A stretch of DNA of 48,145 nucleotides from Thermodesulfovibrionia bacterium (GCA_945786855.1 CALZGI010000056.1:1-48145), one strand, 5' to 3'; positions 24,591 through 33,185 are shown, counted from the first letter of the stretch. Translations and numbers: made by a program. The notes: generated from the letters alone by a model not told the origin.

Positions 24591-24681
24591 ATACAGGGTC
24601 AAACCTTTATTAATCAATTATCAAGATTAATGCTATTCAGACACACTGTTATAAATAAAAAATAAAGGTTTGACCCTGTAT
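24591..24681. repeat. Inverted repeat, MITE/REP-like
   Basis: A perfect 21-bp inverted repeat (arms 24591-24611 and 24661-24681) with a 49-base AT-rich spacer. The arms contain ACAGGGTCAAACCTTTATT and its complement. The inner core GGGTCAAACC resembles palindromes found near RAYT/REP-type elements. One arm overlaps the start of the hydrolase frame, the other reaches the end of the repeat/SH3 gene. As RNA it would form a strong stem after the SH3 gene. Confidence 0.6.
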
Positions 24682-24686
24682 ATATA

Positions 24687-25811
24687 CTATCCGCTTCCAG
24701 GTTCCAATGGTAACGTATAGACATTCATCACCCAGCCATATTCGCCGTTCGGTAGTTGTACATACAGCCATTCAGTGTCGCTACCATGTATTTCCAGTAT
24801 GTAGCCTTCATGGACCTGATATATTACGGGGTAGTTTAAATCCGGTCCGGTCCGGACATTCAGAACAGATGAAGTGACAGATACTTTCCCGCTGGAAATC
24901 CCGGACGGCTGAACGACAGCAGGGGGCTCTTTTTCAACGACAATTTCTGGAGGGGACTCCACAACAGCATACCCGGATGGAGCTCTCCTGTATAAAACCC
25001 CACCATAGGCATAATAGGCTTCATTCCCTAACCATACCCTCTGGTAGCCGATAGGAAGACTGACAACAACAGTCCCTATGGGCGGGCCTATAACAGTAAA
25101 GCCGGACCGGTAGGGTCTGTAGAAAGTCCCGCGGTAATAGTAATATGGTTTACTTCTGTGCCAGACTCGTCGATATCCGAACGGGAGTCTGGGCACTACA
25201 TGACCATAACGGACAAAACGCGGGGAAATAACACGTCTTTTAATAGGGTCACGGGAAAGATGTGATTTGCCGCTTCCCGTACCTCGCTGCCAGGTAACGC
25301 GAGGGGTTTTACCGCTCCCCTTGCCCCGTTGCCAGGTATGACGAGGTGCGGTATCTCTCCCTTTGCCCTGTTGACGGGTAACATGAGAGGCCTTTCCGTT
25401 CCCTTTGCTCCGTTTACTGCTGACACGGGAAGCTTTTCCGTTTCCCTTGCCCCGTTTACTGCTGACACGAGAGGCCTTTCCGTTTCCCTTGCCCCGTTTA
25501 CTGCTGACACGAGAGGCCTTTCCGTTTCCCTTGCCCCGTTTACTGCTGACACGAGAGGCCTTTCCGTTTCCTTTGCTCCGTTTACTGCTGACACGAGAGG
25601 CCTTATCGCTTCCCTTGCCCCGTTTACTGTTAACACGAGAGGCCTTATTGCTTTCCTTTTCCTGTTGACGGCTAATACGAGGTTCATCTCCATCTCTTCT
25701 TCCCTGCTGCTTTGTATAGGCATAATCTGCCATAACAGTAAATGTCACTGCAAATATACCGAGAAAGATCATGGTTATAAAGCGCCGTGATGCTCTTGCC
25801 TGTATAAACAT
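24687..25811 (-). CDS. Exported basic repeat protein with DUF6515-like and SH3 domains
   Basis: A 374-aa protein. Residues 10-30 form a signal/anchor segment. Residues about 55-185 are nine to ten copies of a 14-residue basic repeat (consensus KASRVSSKRGKGNG), with almost no acidic residues. Residues about 205-285 contain two related Tyr/Arg-rich units (GYRRVWHRSKPYYYYRGTFY and GYQRVWLGNEAYYAYGGVLY) like DUF6515 proteins. Residues about 309-366 form a bacterial SH3 domain (VLNVRTGPDLNYPVI..WLYVQLPNGEYGWV), common in cell-wall-binding proteins. Overall it looks like an envelope protein whose basic repeats bind an anionic polymer; that role is inferred. The repeat creates long open frames in other frames because its period is a multiple of three. 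Confidence 0.75.
   Translation of the reverse strand: MFIQARASRRFITMIFLGIFAVTFTVMADYAYTKQQGRRDGDEPRISRQQEKESNKASRVNSKRGKGSDKASRVSSKRSKGNGKASRVSSKRGKGNGKASRVSSKRGKGNGKASRVSSKRGKGNGKASRVSSKRSKGNGKASHVTRQQGKGRDTAPRHTWQRGKGSGKTPRVTWQRGTGSGKSHLSRDPIKRRVISPRFVRYGHVVPRLPFGYRRVWHRSKPYYYYRGTFYRPYRSGFTVIGPPIGTVVVSLPIGYQRVWLGNEAYYAYGGVLYRRAPSGYAVVESPPEIVVEKEPPAVVQPSGISSGKVSVTSSVLNVRTGPDLNYPVIYQVHEGYILEIHGSDTEWLYVQLPNGEYGWVMNVYTLPLEPGSG
25392..25660. repeat. 42-bp coding tandem repeat
   Basis: About six near-identical 42-bp units (each GAGGCCTTTCCGTTTCCCTT.. on the plus strand) with diverged copies on both sides, inside the basic repeat/SH3 gene. Differences are mostly third-position or G-to-S changes, implying recent expansion. 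Copy number may vary between strains. Confidence 0.8.
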
Positions 25812-26048
25812 AGCGTCTTCTCCTTTAAATAATGAAATTATATCAACCTTTATTAAACTCCACTTATAATCTATGCGAAGTGTATGAAGAGAATATGAAT
25901 AAGGAATGATAATCTTAAGGTAACTTTTGTTTATTATTAGGGGACTTGTATTTTTTTGGGAGCAATTATCATGAGAGAGAATAAGGGGGCTTTCTCTCAG
26001 ATTATCTCACGGGGGAATCAGAAGGGCAATGGACTTACGTGATATCAG

Positions 26049-26942
26049 TCAGTCACGTCGTTTCTTTGCGCCGAAAATAGTGACGATATTCTTCCGGTCT
26101 GTTGCCGTGAGGACTGAAGAATCAAAACCAGGATCTGGTTTGTACCAGCTTCGATTCGAAAACCACATCTTCAGATCAGCGCTACTGAATTTGCGACCAT
26201 GCCTGGCATACACAGTATTCCTGAGCATACCGATCCGGGAGGCGGCGAGTAACGCCACTTGTGGCCGCGTTACGGGCTGACCTTCTAGAACAAGCTTTTC
26301 GAGACGATCATAGATATATGTCTGGGCAGTGAGGCATGAAATAGAACCACCGAAATCTTCGTGCTTCGGGTGTTCGCGACCCGCTACGAGTTCATCAAGT
26401 GATGGCTGATGACCGAAGGACACGTAGTCAGCAATGCTGATTTGACTATCACACCATTGGTAAAATGCTTTTGCTATCGATTGGTTGCTGCCTGAGGCAG
26501 CAGCAGACAGAATCGTCCATAATTGTTCATCCTCAGTATCAGTAAATAATGGCGAGAATGTTTTTCTGCCGTCTTCCGAAAGATAAGCAAGGCTCGACAT
26601 GAGCCCGCGTATGGCTATCCTGCGAGTTTCAGGGTATTCTTTGTATATACGGGGGAGATTATTGAGGAGGGCATGCCACGTTTGTACATCGTGCTGATCC
26701 GGTTTCTCTAAAACACATGGACATTTAAATCTCTGAAAAATATCAATGAGAGCATCTTCATAGAGTATGCCAAGCGGTTTCTCACCGGTCCATCCAATTC
26801 CCTTAAAATAGCAGCTGTCAACCGGGTTTTGGGTTCCCGCAATAACGGCACTCGGATCCTCGCAATACCATTCCCCTGATGCAGCGTCAGCGGTGACATA
26901 GAATAAAGAGACCAGAAATACTGCGAACATTATACGTATCAC
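26049..26942 (-). CDS. Secreted YARHG-domain protein
   Basis: A 297-aa protein. GTG start with GGGGAGG seven bases upstream. The signal peptide is MFAVFLVSLFYVTADAA. The middle (about 60-200) is an alpha-rich domain with helical repeat character and several Trp/Tyr. The C-terminus (about 230-290) is a YARHG domain: RNTVYARHGRKFSSADLKMWFSNRSWYKPDP, often found at the end of secreted proteins and thought to act extracellularly; its function is unknown. Cys residues are spread through the protein (CEDPS, CPCVLE, SCLTAQ), so disulfides are possible in the periplasm. No family was recognised for the middle part. Confidence 0.75.
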   Translation of the reverse strand: MIRIMFAVFLVSLFYVTADAASGEWYCEDPSAVIAGTQNPVDSCYFKGIGWTGEKPLGILYEDALIDIFQRFKCPCVLEKPDQHDVQTWHALLNNLPRIYKEYPETRRIAIRGLMSSLAYLSEDGRKTFSPLFTDTEDEQLWTILSAAASGSNQSIAKAFYQWCDSQISIADYVSFGHQPSLDELVAGREHPKHEDFGGSISCLTAQTYIYDRLEKLVLEGQPVTRPQVALLAASRIGMLRNTVYARHGRKFSSADLKMWFSNRSWYKPDPGFDSSVLTATDRKNIVTIFGAKKRRD

Positions 26943-27260
26943 AAAAAGTCCTCCCCTTTTGTTTCAATAATAATTATGAAGCTGAGTTTCTCCGACAAAT
27001 GTGTTTATTCTTTCATCCAGCATTATTTTAGTTATTATAATCAATCTTCGCAACATAATCCTCCTTAATATGAAATCTCCATATATTTCGTGTATTTCAT
27101 TTTCTTATTGTCAAATATTTCCTTGTTTGTTAATATCCTTCAGATTGTCTGTCCCGAAAGACTGTGTCACGCAGCGCTTATTACATTAATAATTGAAATT
27201 TATCGTAAACAGCCGCCAAGATGGGCAATCGAAATCCTATAACAAACAAGGAGGATTCTT
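26943..27260. other. AT-rich intergenic region
   Basis: This 318-base divergent gap, between the YARHG gene and the outer-membrane transporter, is AT-rich. It contains a possible 30-aa frame on the minus strand and a short palindrome ATATG-AAATCTC-CATAT near 27069-27085. No convincing promoter pair or RNA gene was recognised. Confidence 0.4.
26964..27056 (-). CDS. Possible 30-aa small protein or leader peptide
   Basis: ATG at 27054-27056 is preceded by AAGGAGG with a three-base gap. The frame encodes 30 residues, beginning MLRRLIIITKIMLDERIN and ending in Tyr-Tyr, and stops 21 bases before the YARHG gene, so it could be a leader peptide. The ribosome-binding site is strong but slightly too close, and nothing else supports translation. 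Confidence 0.3.
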   Translation of the reverse strand: MLRRLIIITKIMLDERINTFVGETQLHNYY

Positions 27261-28214
27261 ATGAACTGTTTCAGAATGTTGCTTTCTGCTGTTCTCTTGT
27301 CAGGGAGTCTGTTCATAGCGGAATTATTGTACGCCTACGACCAACCATCAGTTAATTTAGGATTTACAAGCTATCTCGATGGTGGACCTCCGGCAGGCCC
27401 CGGATTTTATTTCACCCAGTACCTGCAGTACTACACGGCCTCACAGTTCAACGATGAAGAGGGACATGAAATACCCTTCCCCGGACCGAGCGTGGATGTA
27501 CTGGTGGGCCTGTCCCAGTTCATTTACCAGTCAGACCAGCCCGTACTCCTCGGCGGCAAATGGGGGCTGGACGTGATCATCCCTGTGGTTAATATCGATG
27601 CAGACTACGGAGCACCCGGGCCATTTCCTGCTGACAATGGAGGTGGAATCGGCGATGTACTTGTGGGGCCCTTCATCCAGTGGGACCCTGTTATGGGGGC
27701 AAAGGGCCCGCTCTTCATGCACCGCATTGAGCTGCAGATGATCCTGCCTTCAGGAAAATATGACAGCGACCGTGAACTGAATCCCGGCAGCAACTTTTTT
27801 TCCTTTAATCCCTACTGGTCAGGGACTTTATTTATTACTCCCCGCCTGACCACATCAGTGCGTCTCCACTACCTCTGGAATGCCGAAAACAGCGACCCCA
27901 ACCGGGCCTTTATCGGAGCAGACGATACACAGGCAGGGCAGGCAGTCCATGGGAACTTTGCCCTTGGATATGAAATGGTTCCCAACAGGTTTCGAGTGGG
28001 ACTGAACGGGTACTATCTGAAGCAGATATCTGACACCAAAGTTGACGGCGATGATGTGGAAGACCGGAAGGAACAGGTTCTGGGCCTTGGGCCCGGGGCT
28101 GTCTACCATCACTCAAAGAACCAGCATGTCTTCATGAACATATTTGCAGAAACCCTGTCCGAAAACCGCACTGAAGGTACACGAATCACGCTTCGGTATG
28201 TGCATCACTTCTGA
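27261..28214 (+). CDS. Outer-membrane transporter of the SphA/MetA-degradation type
   Basis: A 317-aa outer-membrane beta-barrel with a signal peptide ending near YAYD (residue 26) and the family start YLDGGPPAGPGFYFTQYLQYY. Other family stretches are GGIGDVLVGPFIQW, QMILPSGKYD, and the last strands FMNIFAETLSENRTEGTRITLRYVHHF with a terminal Phe. This matches proteins annotated as SphA-like or Phenol_MetA_deg transporters, thought to move hydrophobic compounds across the outer membrane. AGGAGG lies six bases before ATG. It ends at a strong terminator, so it is probably monocistronic. Substrate is unknown. Confidence 0.85.
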   Translation: MNCFRMLLSAVLLSGSLFIAELLYAYDQPSVNLGFTSYLDGGPPAGPGFYFTQYLQYYTASQFNDEEGHEIPFPGPSVDVLVGLSQFIYQSDQPVLLGGKWGLDVIIPVVNIDADYGAPGPFPADNGGGIGDVLVGPFIQWDPVMGAKGPLFMHRIELQMILPSGKYDSDRELNPGSNFFSFNPYWSGTLFITPRLTTSVRLHYLWNAENSDPNRAFIGADDTQAGQAVHGNFALGYEMVPNRFRVGLNGYYLKQISDTKVDGDDVEDRKEQVLGLGPGAVYHHSKNQHVFMNIFAETLSENRTEGTRITLRYVHHF

Positions 28215-28245
28215 TTTTATCGTGTAACAATTCAATGATATCTGA

Positions 28246-28285
28246 AGAGTGCGAAACACGGCATATGTTTCGCACTCTTTTTTTA
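28246..28285 (+). terminator. Rho-independent terminator after the transporter gene
   Basis: A 13-bp perfect stem AGAGTGCGAAACA / TGTTTCGCACTCT with loop CGGCATA is followed by a run of seven T. It starts 31 bases after the stop codon. Textbook intrinsic terminator. Confidence 0.92.
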
Positions 28286-28336
28286 TTATTCGCCTCGAAA
28301 TCAAAAAAAAACACCCATCTACGACCTGTCCGGCCC

Positions 28337-28363
28337 TAAAGGTTCAGTCTCGAAAGCCGATAA
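28337..28363 (+). promoter_or_regulatory. Sigma-28 (FliA)-type promoter for the CheV-like gene
   Basis: TAAAGGTT (28337-28344), an 11-base spacer and GCCGATAA (28356-28363) match the sigma-28 consensus TAAAGTTT-N11-GCCGATAA at 15 of 16 positions with exact spacing. It lies 73 bases before the ATG. Confidence 0.8.
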
Positions 28364-28436
28364 AGAATCAGGCGTATCTATTAGGACATTGCTTATATCT
28401 TATATATCCCCTTAAACTTTTAAGGGAAGAAAGACT

Positions 28437-29384
28437 ATGAAAAAAGAGCGGGCCGGCAAGACAAATATCCTTCTTGAATCAGGAACCAATGAGCTCGAAA
28501 TTGTTGAGTTTTCTGTTGGAAGCAACAGTTACGGAATAAATGTCGCAAAAGTAAAAGAGATTATAAGGTATCCCGAATCTGTAGCTGCTGTTCCGGACAG
28601 ACATCCCTCGCTGGAAGGGATATCAAATATTCGCGGGAAGGTAATCCCAATCATCAATCTACCGAAACATCTTGGTGTTCCCGATGAGATTGACAGGGCT
28701 TCATCCTATGTCATAATCAGCGAATTTAACCGGTCTACAGTCGGATTCCGTGTGAATTCCGTTGCCCGCATACACAGGTTGTCATGGAAGCAGATGGAAG
28801 CCCCGAGCGGCATGATATCATCCGATTCTGGATGTGTGACAGCCATTGTTAAATTTGAAAAGAGCATGCTCCTGCTTCTTGACTTTGAAAAAATAACAGC
28901 AGATATTAATCCTGCCACAGGACTAAATCCTGATACTGAAATCACAGTAGATGCGCCGGATCTGGCGGTTGACAGAGCTTCAAAGCATATCCTGCTCGTT
29001 GAGGATTCTGTTCCTATACAGAAGATTATTGCCAATAATCTAAAAAAGGCAGGATACCGGGTGAGCACCGCTTCTGATGGACAGAAAGCCTGGGATAAAC
29101 TGAACTCAATAATCAACGATGAGACGTTCAGAGCAATCGAAGATCACTACAGCCTGATCATCTCCGACATTGAGATGCCCCAAATGGACGGACTTCATCT
29201 TATTAAAAATATAAAAGGCACTGAGCAGCTGAAGAGCATTCCATGCATCGTGTTTTCATCTCTCATTGGGAGCGAAATGGCAGAAAAATGCAGAGCAGTC
29301 GGAGCAGACTCTCAAATTACTAAACCTGAAATGGCCCGACTTGTTGAAATCGTAGACAATTTCACCCTGCAAAATACAGGCTGA
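28437..29384 (+). CDS. cheV: CheV-like chemotaxis protein (CheW-REC)
   Basis: A 315-aa fusion of a CheW-type coupling domain (about residues 20-158, with GISNIRGKVIPIINL) and a response-regulator receiver domain (about 184-310). The receiver has the acidic pocket (Glu189/Asp190), phospho-acceptor Asp244 in ISDIEMPQMDG, and Lys296 (TKPE). This is the CheV architecture: an adaptor that links receptors to CheA and adapts when phosphorylated. AAGGGAAG precedes ATG. The sigma-28 promoter upstream fits late-class motility expression, together with motAB. It stands alone; its receptors and CheA are elsewhere. Confidence 0.9.
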   Translation: MKKERAGKTNILLESGTNELEIVEFSVGSNSYGINVAKVKEIIRYPESVAAVPDRHPSLEGISNIRGKVIPIINLPKHLGVPDEIDRASSYVIISEFNRSTVGFRVNSVARIHRLSWKQMEAPSGMISSDSGCVTAIVKFEKSMLLLLDFEKITADINPATGLNPDTEITVDAPDLAVDRASKHILLVEDSVPIQKIIANNLKKAGYRVSTASDGQKAWDKLNSIINDETFRAIEDHYSLIISDIEMPQMDGLHLIKNIKGTEQLKSIPCIVFSSLIGSEMAEKCRAVGADSQITKPEMARLVEIVDNFTLQNTG

Positions 29385-29521
29385 ATAAGTCGTCCAGATT
29401 CACCCTTTCTGAAGTTTCATCTGTTCACTAACCCCTGTCATCGCGCAGGACTTTTCCGTTCGATAAAGCTGATAAAGCAAGAATGAGGACAGGAATTATT
29501 TAAACCAACGAAATACATCTT

Positions 29522-29558
29522 ATGGGTATGAAAACCGCTGGGGAAATTTCGTACCCAT
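29522..29558. repeat. 12-bp-stem hairpin between convergent genes
   Basis: ATGGGTATGAAA (29522-29533) pairs with TTTCGTACCCAT (29547-29558) over 12 bp with one T-G wobble and a 13-base loop. It lies between the convergent CheV-like gene and hisG. It has no T-run on either strand, so it may be a bidirectional transcription barrier or a REP-like palindrome. Confidence 0.45.
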
Positions 29559-29582
29559 TCCAAATCGGCTAATCAGTTTTCA

Positions 29583-30458
29583 TCAAGGGATTACCTTATT
29601 CAGCGGATATTCAATAATGCCCTCAGCCCCAACTGATTTAAGCTTCGGGATTATATCCCTCACTGTCTTTTCATCGATGACAACTTCGAGGGCAAACCAT
29701 CCTGTATCAGACAGCTGCGAAATCGTTGGAGAATGGAGGGAAGAAAGCAGACTCATTACTCTTCTGAGCGTTTTTTCGGGCACATTCATTTTCAGGCCGA
29801 CCTTTTCTTCTGCCGCAAGAGCACCCCGCAGAAGGAGAACTATGTTCTCCATCTTTTGCCGCTTCCACTTATCTCTCCAGGATTTCCTGTTTGAAATAAA
29901 CCTGGTGCTCGATTCCAGTATTGTCTCAATCTCTCTCAGATTATTTGCCTTTAAAGATGAACCGGTTTCCGTCAGTTCAACAATAGCATCAGCCAGATAA
30001 GGAGGTTTCACTTCTGTTGCTCCCCATGAAAAGTCCACTTCAGCTTTTATCCCCTGAGATCTGAGATATTTTTTGGTGTATCCCACCAGCTCCGTCGCGA
30101 TTCTTTTGCCCTGGAGGTCCTTTACTTTTTTTATCTTCGATTCATTTGGAACGGCAATAACCCAGCGGACGGGCCGTAACCCGCCTTTCGCATAATTGAG
30201 CTCTGCAACTTCCTTCACATCTGCCCCCTGCTCCAGAATCCAGTCCTTACCGGTCAGTCCGGCATCAAGGACGCCGTCATCGACATATTTCGCCATTTCC
30301 TGTGCCCGTATCAACATTGCCTGAATCTCAACGTCATCAAAGTCCGGATAGTATGACCGTGAACCAACAGTAATGTTGTATCCGGCTTTTTTGAACAGAT
30401 TCAGTGTAGATTCCTGCAGGCTTCCTTTTGGAATGCCGAGCCTTAATAGTTTCTTCAT
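29583..30458 (-). CDS. hisG: ATP phosphoribosyltransferase HisG, long form
   Basis: HisG condenses ATP with PRPP, the first and regulated step of histidine synthesis. At 291 aa it is the long form, with the periplasmic-binding-protein-like catalytic domain and the C-terminal ACT-like domain that binds histidine, so no HisZ is needed. Motifs: [13 protein letters not shown] at the N-terminus, DAGLTGKDW, and [18 protein letters not shown] carrying the PRPP-loop signature. The C-terminal [34 protein letters not shown] closes the regulatory domain. It is the last gene of a minus-strand row and follows hisD by 150 bases that hold two hairpins. Confidence 0.93.
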   Translation of the reverse strand: MKKLLRLGIPKGSLQESTLNLFKKAGYNITVGSRSYYPDFDDVEIQAMLIRAQEMAKYVDDGVLDAGLTGKDWILEQGADVKEVAELNYAKGGLRPVRWVIAVPNESKIKKVKDLQGKRIATELVGYTKKYLRSQGIKAEVDFSWGATEVKPPYLADAIVELTETGSSLKANNLREIETILESSTRFISNRKSWRDKWKRQKMENIVLLLRGALAAEEKVGLKMNVPEKTLRRVMSLLSSLHSPTISQLSDTGWFALEVVIDEKTVRDIIPKLKSVGAEGIIEYPLNKVIP

Positions 30459-30544
30459 TCTCTGACTTCTGCTCCTTTATATCTCAGTTGATTTCTGTCC
30501 TATAATACTAATGCGGAAGGAATTATTCAAATGTCCCTCTGCTT

Positions 30545-30588
30545 CTGCATCTTTACATATGCAGCACAAGGGCGGGGGAACCTCGCCC
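30545..30588. repeat. Two small palindromes between hisD and hisG
   Basis: CTGCAT (30545-30550) / ATGCAG (30559-30564) is followed by GGGCGGGG (30570-30577) / CCTCGCCC (30581-30588) with a three-base loop. The second has the GGGGCGAGG-type sequence often seen as dispersed intergenic repeats. It could attenuate hisG expression; no T-run follows. Confidence 0.4.
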
Positions 30589-30608
30589 CTACGTTTCTCT
30601 TCCGATAT

Positions 30609-31892
30609 TCAGCTCTTTTCTTTTCTGACTCTGACCGTGTTACCATGCGCCTCCAGCCCTTCCAGATCCGCAATCGTTTCAACGGTTCCTGAAAGTTTCA
30701 GGAAGCCTGCTTTGGTACAATTGATAAGACTTGTACGCTTTATAAAATCGTAGACGCCAAGAGGAGAAGAGAATCTGGCCGTACCTCCCGTCGGCAGTGT
30801 GTGGTTGGGGCCTGCCGAATAATCACCGAGAGGCTCGGGAGTCCACTTCCCGAGAAAAACTGCACCCGCATTTCTTATTTTTGGCAGCATTTGTGCCGGC
30901 GCCTTTGTCATTATTTCAAGATGTTCAGGTGCTATCCGGTTTGCAATATCTGCCGCCCTGTCAAGATTTTTTGTCAGGATAATCGCTCCGTATTTTTTCA
31001 AAGATTTCCCTGCAATTTCTTTTCTCATGAGAACCTTCGTCTGCTTCATGAGTTCAGCCCTGACTTCCTCTGCAACCGTCTCAGAGTCGGTGACAAGAAC
31101 GGATGATGCCATCTCGTCATGTTCAGCCTGGCTGAGCAGGTCTGCTGCAATAAATGATGCATCAGCGCTCCTGTCGGCTATTATCAATATCTCACTGGGA
31201 CCTGCTACCATATCGATACCGACTTCACCGAAGACCATTTTTTTCGCCACTGCCACATAAATATTGCCGGGGCCGACAATTTTATCAACGGGGTTTATTG
31301 TTTCCGTTCCATAAGCAAGCGCAGCCACTGCCTGGGCGCCTCCAATCCTGTAGACTTCATGCACTCCAAGCAATCTCACCGCCGCGGCGACATGGGGGTT
31401 TATATACCCATCAGGAGTTGGAACGCAGAGGGCTATTTCATCGACACCTGCAACCTGAGCAGGGATAACGTTCATTAAGGCAGTAGACGGGTAAGCCGCC
31501 TTGCCGCCGGGGACATAAACACCCACTCGTGCGAGGGGTCTGATTATCTGACCGAGCGTGATGCCATCATTTGTGAAGTTCCATGATTTTTCTTTCTGCC
31601 GTTGATGGAACAGTCTGATTCTTTTGGCCGACAGTTTCAGCGCTCTCAAAAAGTCCTGATCAACTTTTCGTGATGCCGACTCTATTTCATTTTTGTTCAC
31701 AGCAAGCCTGTCAAGCTTTATGGAATCAAATTTTTCCGTGTATCTCCTGACTGCACGGTCACCCTGGTCCTGAACATCAATAATAATTTTTCGTACTGCC
31801 CTCTGAATATCATCTTCACGGACAGAGGTGGATGTCCTTTTTTTCAGGATCTCGATGAATGCTGCAGCCTGGTTTTCATGTATGATTCTCAT
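30609..31892 (-). CDS. hisD: Histidinol dehydrogenase HisD
   Basis: HisD oxidises L-histidinol to L-histidine in two NAD-dependent steps with a Zn2+ ion. The 427-aa product is of normal length. It has YVPGGKAAYPSTALMNVIPA, GGAQAVAALAYG, VAGPSEILIIAD, the Zn ligands in SQAEHDE (Gln and His), and the catalytic Glu-His pair in APEHLEIM. GGAG precedes ATG at good spacing. It follows murA by 42 bases and precedes hisG. The pairing with murA rather than other his genes shows the his genes are scattered in this genome. Confidence 0.94.
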   Translation of the reverse strand: MRIIHENQAAAFIEILKKRTSTSVREDDIQRAVRKIIIDVQDQGDRAVRRYTEKFDSIKLDRLAVNKNEIESASRKVDQDFLRALKLSAKRIRLFHQRQKEKSWNFTNDGITLGQIIRPLARVGVYVPGGKAAYPSTALMNVIPAQVAGVDEIALCVPTPDGYINPHVAAAVRLLGVHEVYRIGGAQAVAALAYGTETINPVDKIVGPGNIYVAVAKKMVFGEVGIDMVAGPSEILIIADRSADASFIAADLLSQAEHDEMASSVLVTDSETVAEEVRAELMKQTKVLMRKEIAGKSLKKYGAIILTKNLDRAADIANRIAPEHLEIMTKAPAQMLPKIRNAGAVFLGKWTPEPLGDYSAGPNHTLPTGGTARFSSPLGVYDFIKRTSLINCTKAGFLKLSGTVETIADLEGLEAHGNTVRVRKEKS

Positions 31893-31934
31893 TTCCTTCT
31901 CCTGAGAAGTTTCGGCGCTCGCCTGTCAGATATT

Positions 31935-33185
31935 CTACGTGACTCTCCTGATTTTCGCACCAAGAGGTTTGAGTTTTTCCTCTATGTTCTGATATCCCCT
32001 GTCAATATGGTATACCCTGTCAATAGTTGTGGTGCCGCTCGCAGCGAGTCCCGCAATGACAAGAGATGCACTTGCCCGTAAATCAGTAGCCATGACAGGC
32101 GCACCCTTCAGTGATTTTACTCCTTTCACCGTGGCCGTCGATCCTTCCACCCTGATATCGGCCCCCATCCTTCTCAACTCGGCAACATGCATGAATCTGT
32201 TTTCAAATATATTCTCTGTTATCAGACTGGTTCCTTCAGCAACGGTCATTAAGGCCATAAACTGGGCCTGCATGTCTGTGGGGAATCCCGGATAGGGCAT
32301 GGTTTTTATATCTTCCGCTTTCAGCTGCTCCGGCCCCTTCACCGAGATTTTGTCCGGGCCATGAGTAATCACCGTCCCTGTTTCGCCAAGCTTATTAATA
32401 AACGCCTCTGCCAGAGAAGGATCACAGTTAGTGATTTCAACATTTCCACCGGTAATGGCTGCAGCCGTCAGGAACGTCCCGGTCTCTATCCTGTCCGGGA
32501 TAATTCTGTAATTGAGCGGCCTGAGATTATTTACGCCTTTGATTTTTACAATTCCTGTCCCTGCACCCTGTATTTCAGCCCCCATGGATATTAATGCATT
32601 TGCAAGATCTATGATTTCCGGTTCGCATGCTGCATTTTCAAGCACCGTGACACCTTCCGCAATTGATGCCGCCATCATCAAATTCTCCGTTCCTGTCACC
32701 GTCGGGATATCAAAGTAGATTGTCGCGCCTTTCAGCTTCCCTGCCTTCGCATGAATATATCCATCACAGAGGGTAATCTCCGCCCCCATCTTCTTCAATC
32801 CCATGATGTGAAGGTTGATAGGTCGCGCCCCTATTGCACATCCGCCGGGCAAAGACACCTTTGCCTCTCCCATTCTGGCAAGGAGGGGGCCGAGCACCAG
32901 GACCGATGCACGCATGGTCTTCACAAAATCATAGGGGGCTTCGATTGATGATATATGTTCCGATTGAAGAATGGCTTCGCCATTTTCCTGATGATAACCC
33001 ATCCCGAGGTGGGCGAGAAGTTTCCCCATTGTCGATATATCCCTGAGTCGGGGGATATTTGAAATGATGTTTTCCCCTGGACCGAGGATTGATGCTGCCA
33101 TAACCGGGAGAGCTGCATTTTTTGCTCCGCTTATGGAAATTTCGCCGCACAAACTGACGCCGCCCACAATCTCTATCTTGTCCAT
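31935..33185 (-). CDS. murA: UDP-N-acetylglucosamine 1-carboxyvinyltransferase MurA
   Basis: MurA transfers enolpyruvate from PEP to UDP-GlcNAc, the first committed step of peptidoglycan synthesis. The 416-aa product has the IEIVGG..L.G.ISISGAKNAALP start, PEP/UDP residues including Lys22-Asn23, and the reactive Cys116 in LPGGCAIGARPINLH. It therefore carries the fosfomycin-targeted Cys, not the Asp variant. Its start overlaps the end of prmC by 13 bases, so translation is coupled. Upstream on the same block are glmU and glmS, which make its substrate. Confidence 0.96.
   Translation of the reverse strand: MDKIEIVGGVSLCGEISISGAKNAALPVMAASILGPGENIISNIPRLRDISTMGKLLAHLGMGYHQENGEAILQSEHISSIEAPYDFVKTMRASVLVLGPLLARMGEAKVSLPGGCAIGARPINLHIMGLKKMGAEITLCDGYIHAKAGKLKGATIYFDIPTVTGTENLMMAASIAEGVTVLENAACEPEIIDLANALISMGAEIQGAGTGIVKIKGVNNLRPLNYRIIPDRIETGTFLTAAAITGGNVEITNCDPSLAEAFINKLGETGTVITHGPDKISVKGPEQLKAEDIKTMPYPGFPTDMQAQFMALMTVAEGTSLITENIFENRFMHVAELRRMGADIRVEGSTATVKGVKSLKGAPVMATDLRASASLVIAGLAASGTTTIDRVYHIDRGYQNIEEKLKPLGAKIRRVT

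Noticed and set aside
25196-25790. Long open frames on both strands in the repeat/SH3 gene
   Set aside because: They are produced by the 42-bp period (a multiple of three) and have no start signals, domains or codon bias of their own.
25971-26042. A 23-codon plus-strand frame next to the YARHG gene
   Set aside because: Only a partial ribosome-binding site, an internal palindrome, and overlap with the gap where a terminator is expected.
27001-27189. A 62-aa plus-strand frame before the transporter gene
   Set aside because: Ile/Leu-rich low-complexity content from AT-rich DNA, no ribosome-binding site.
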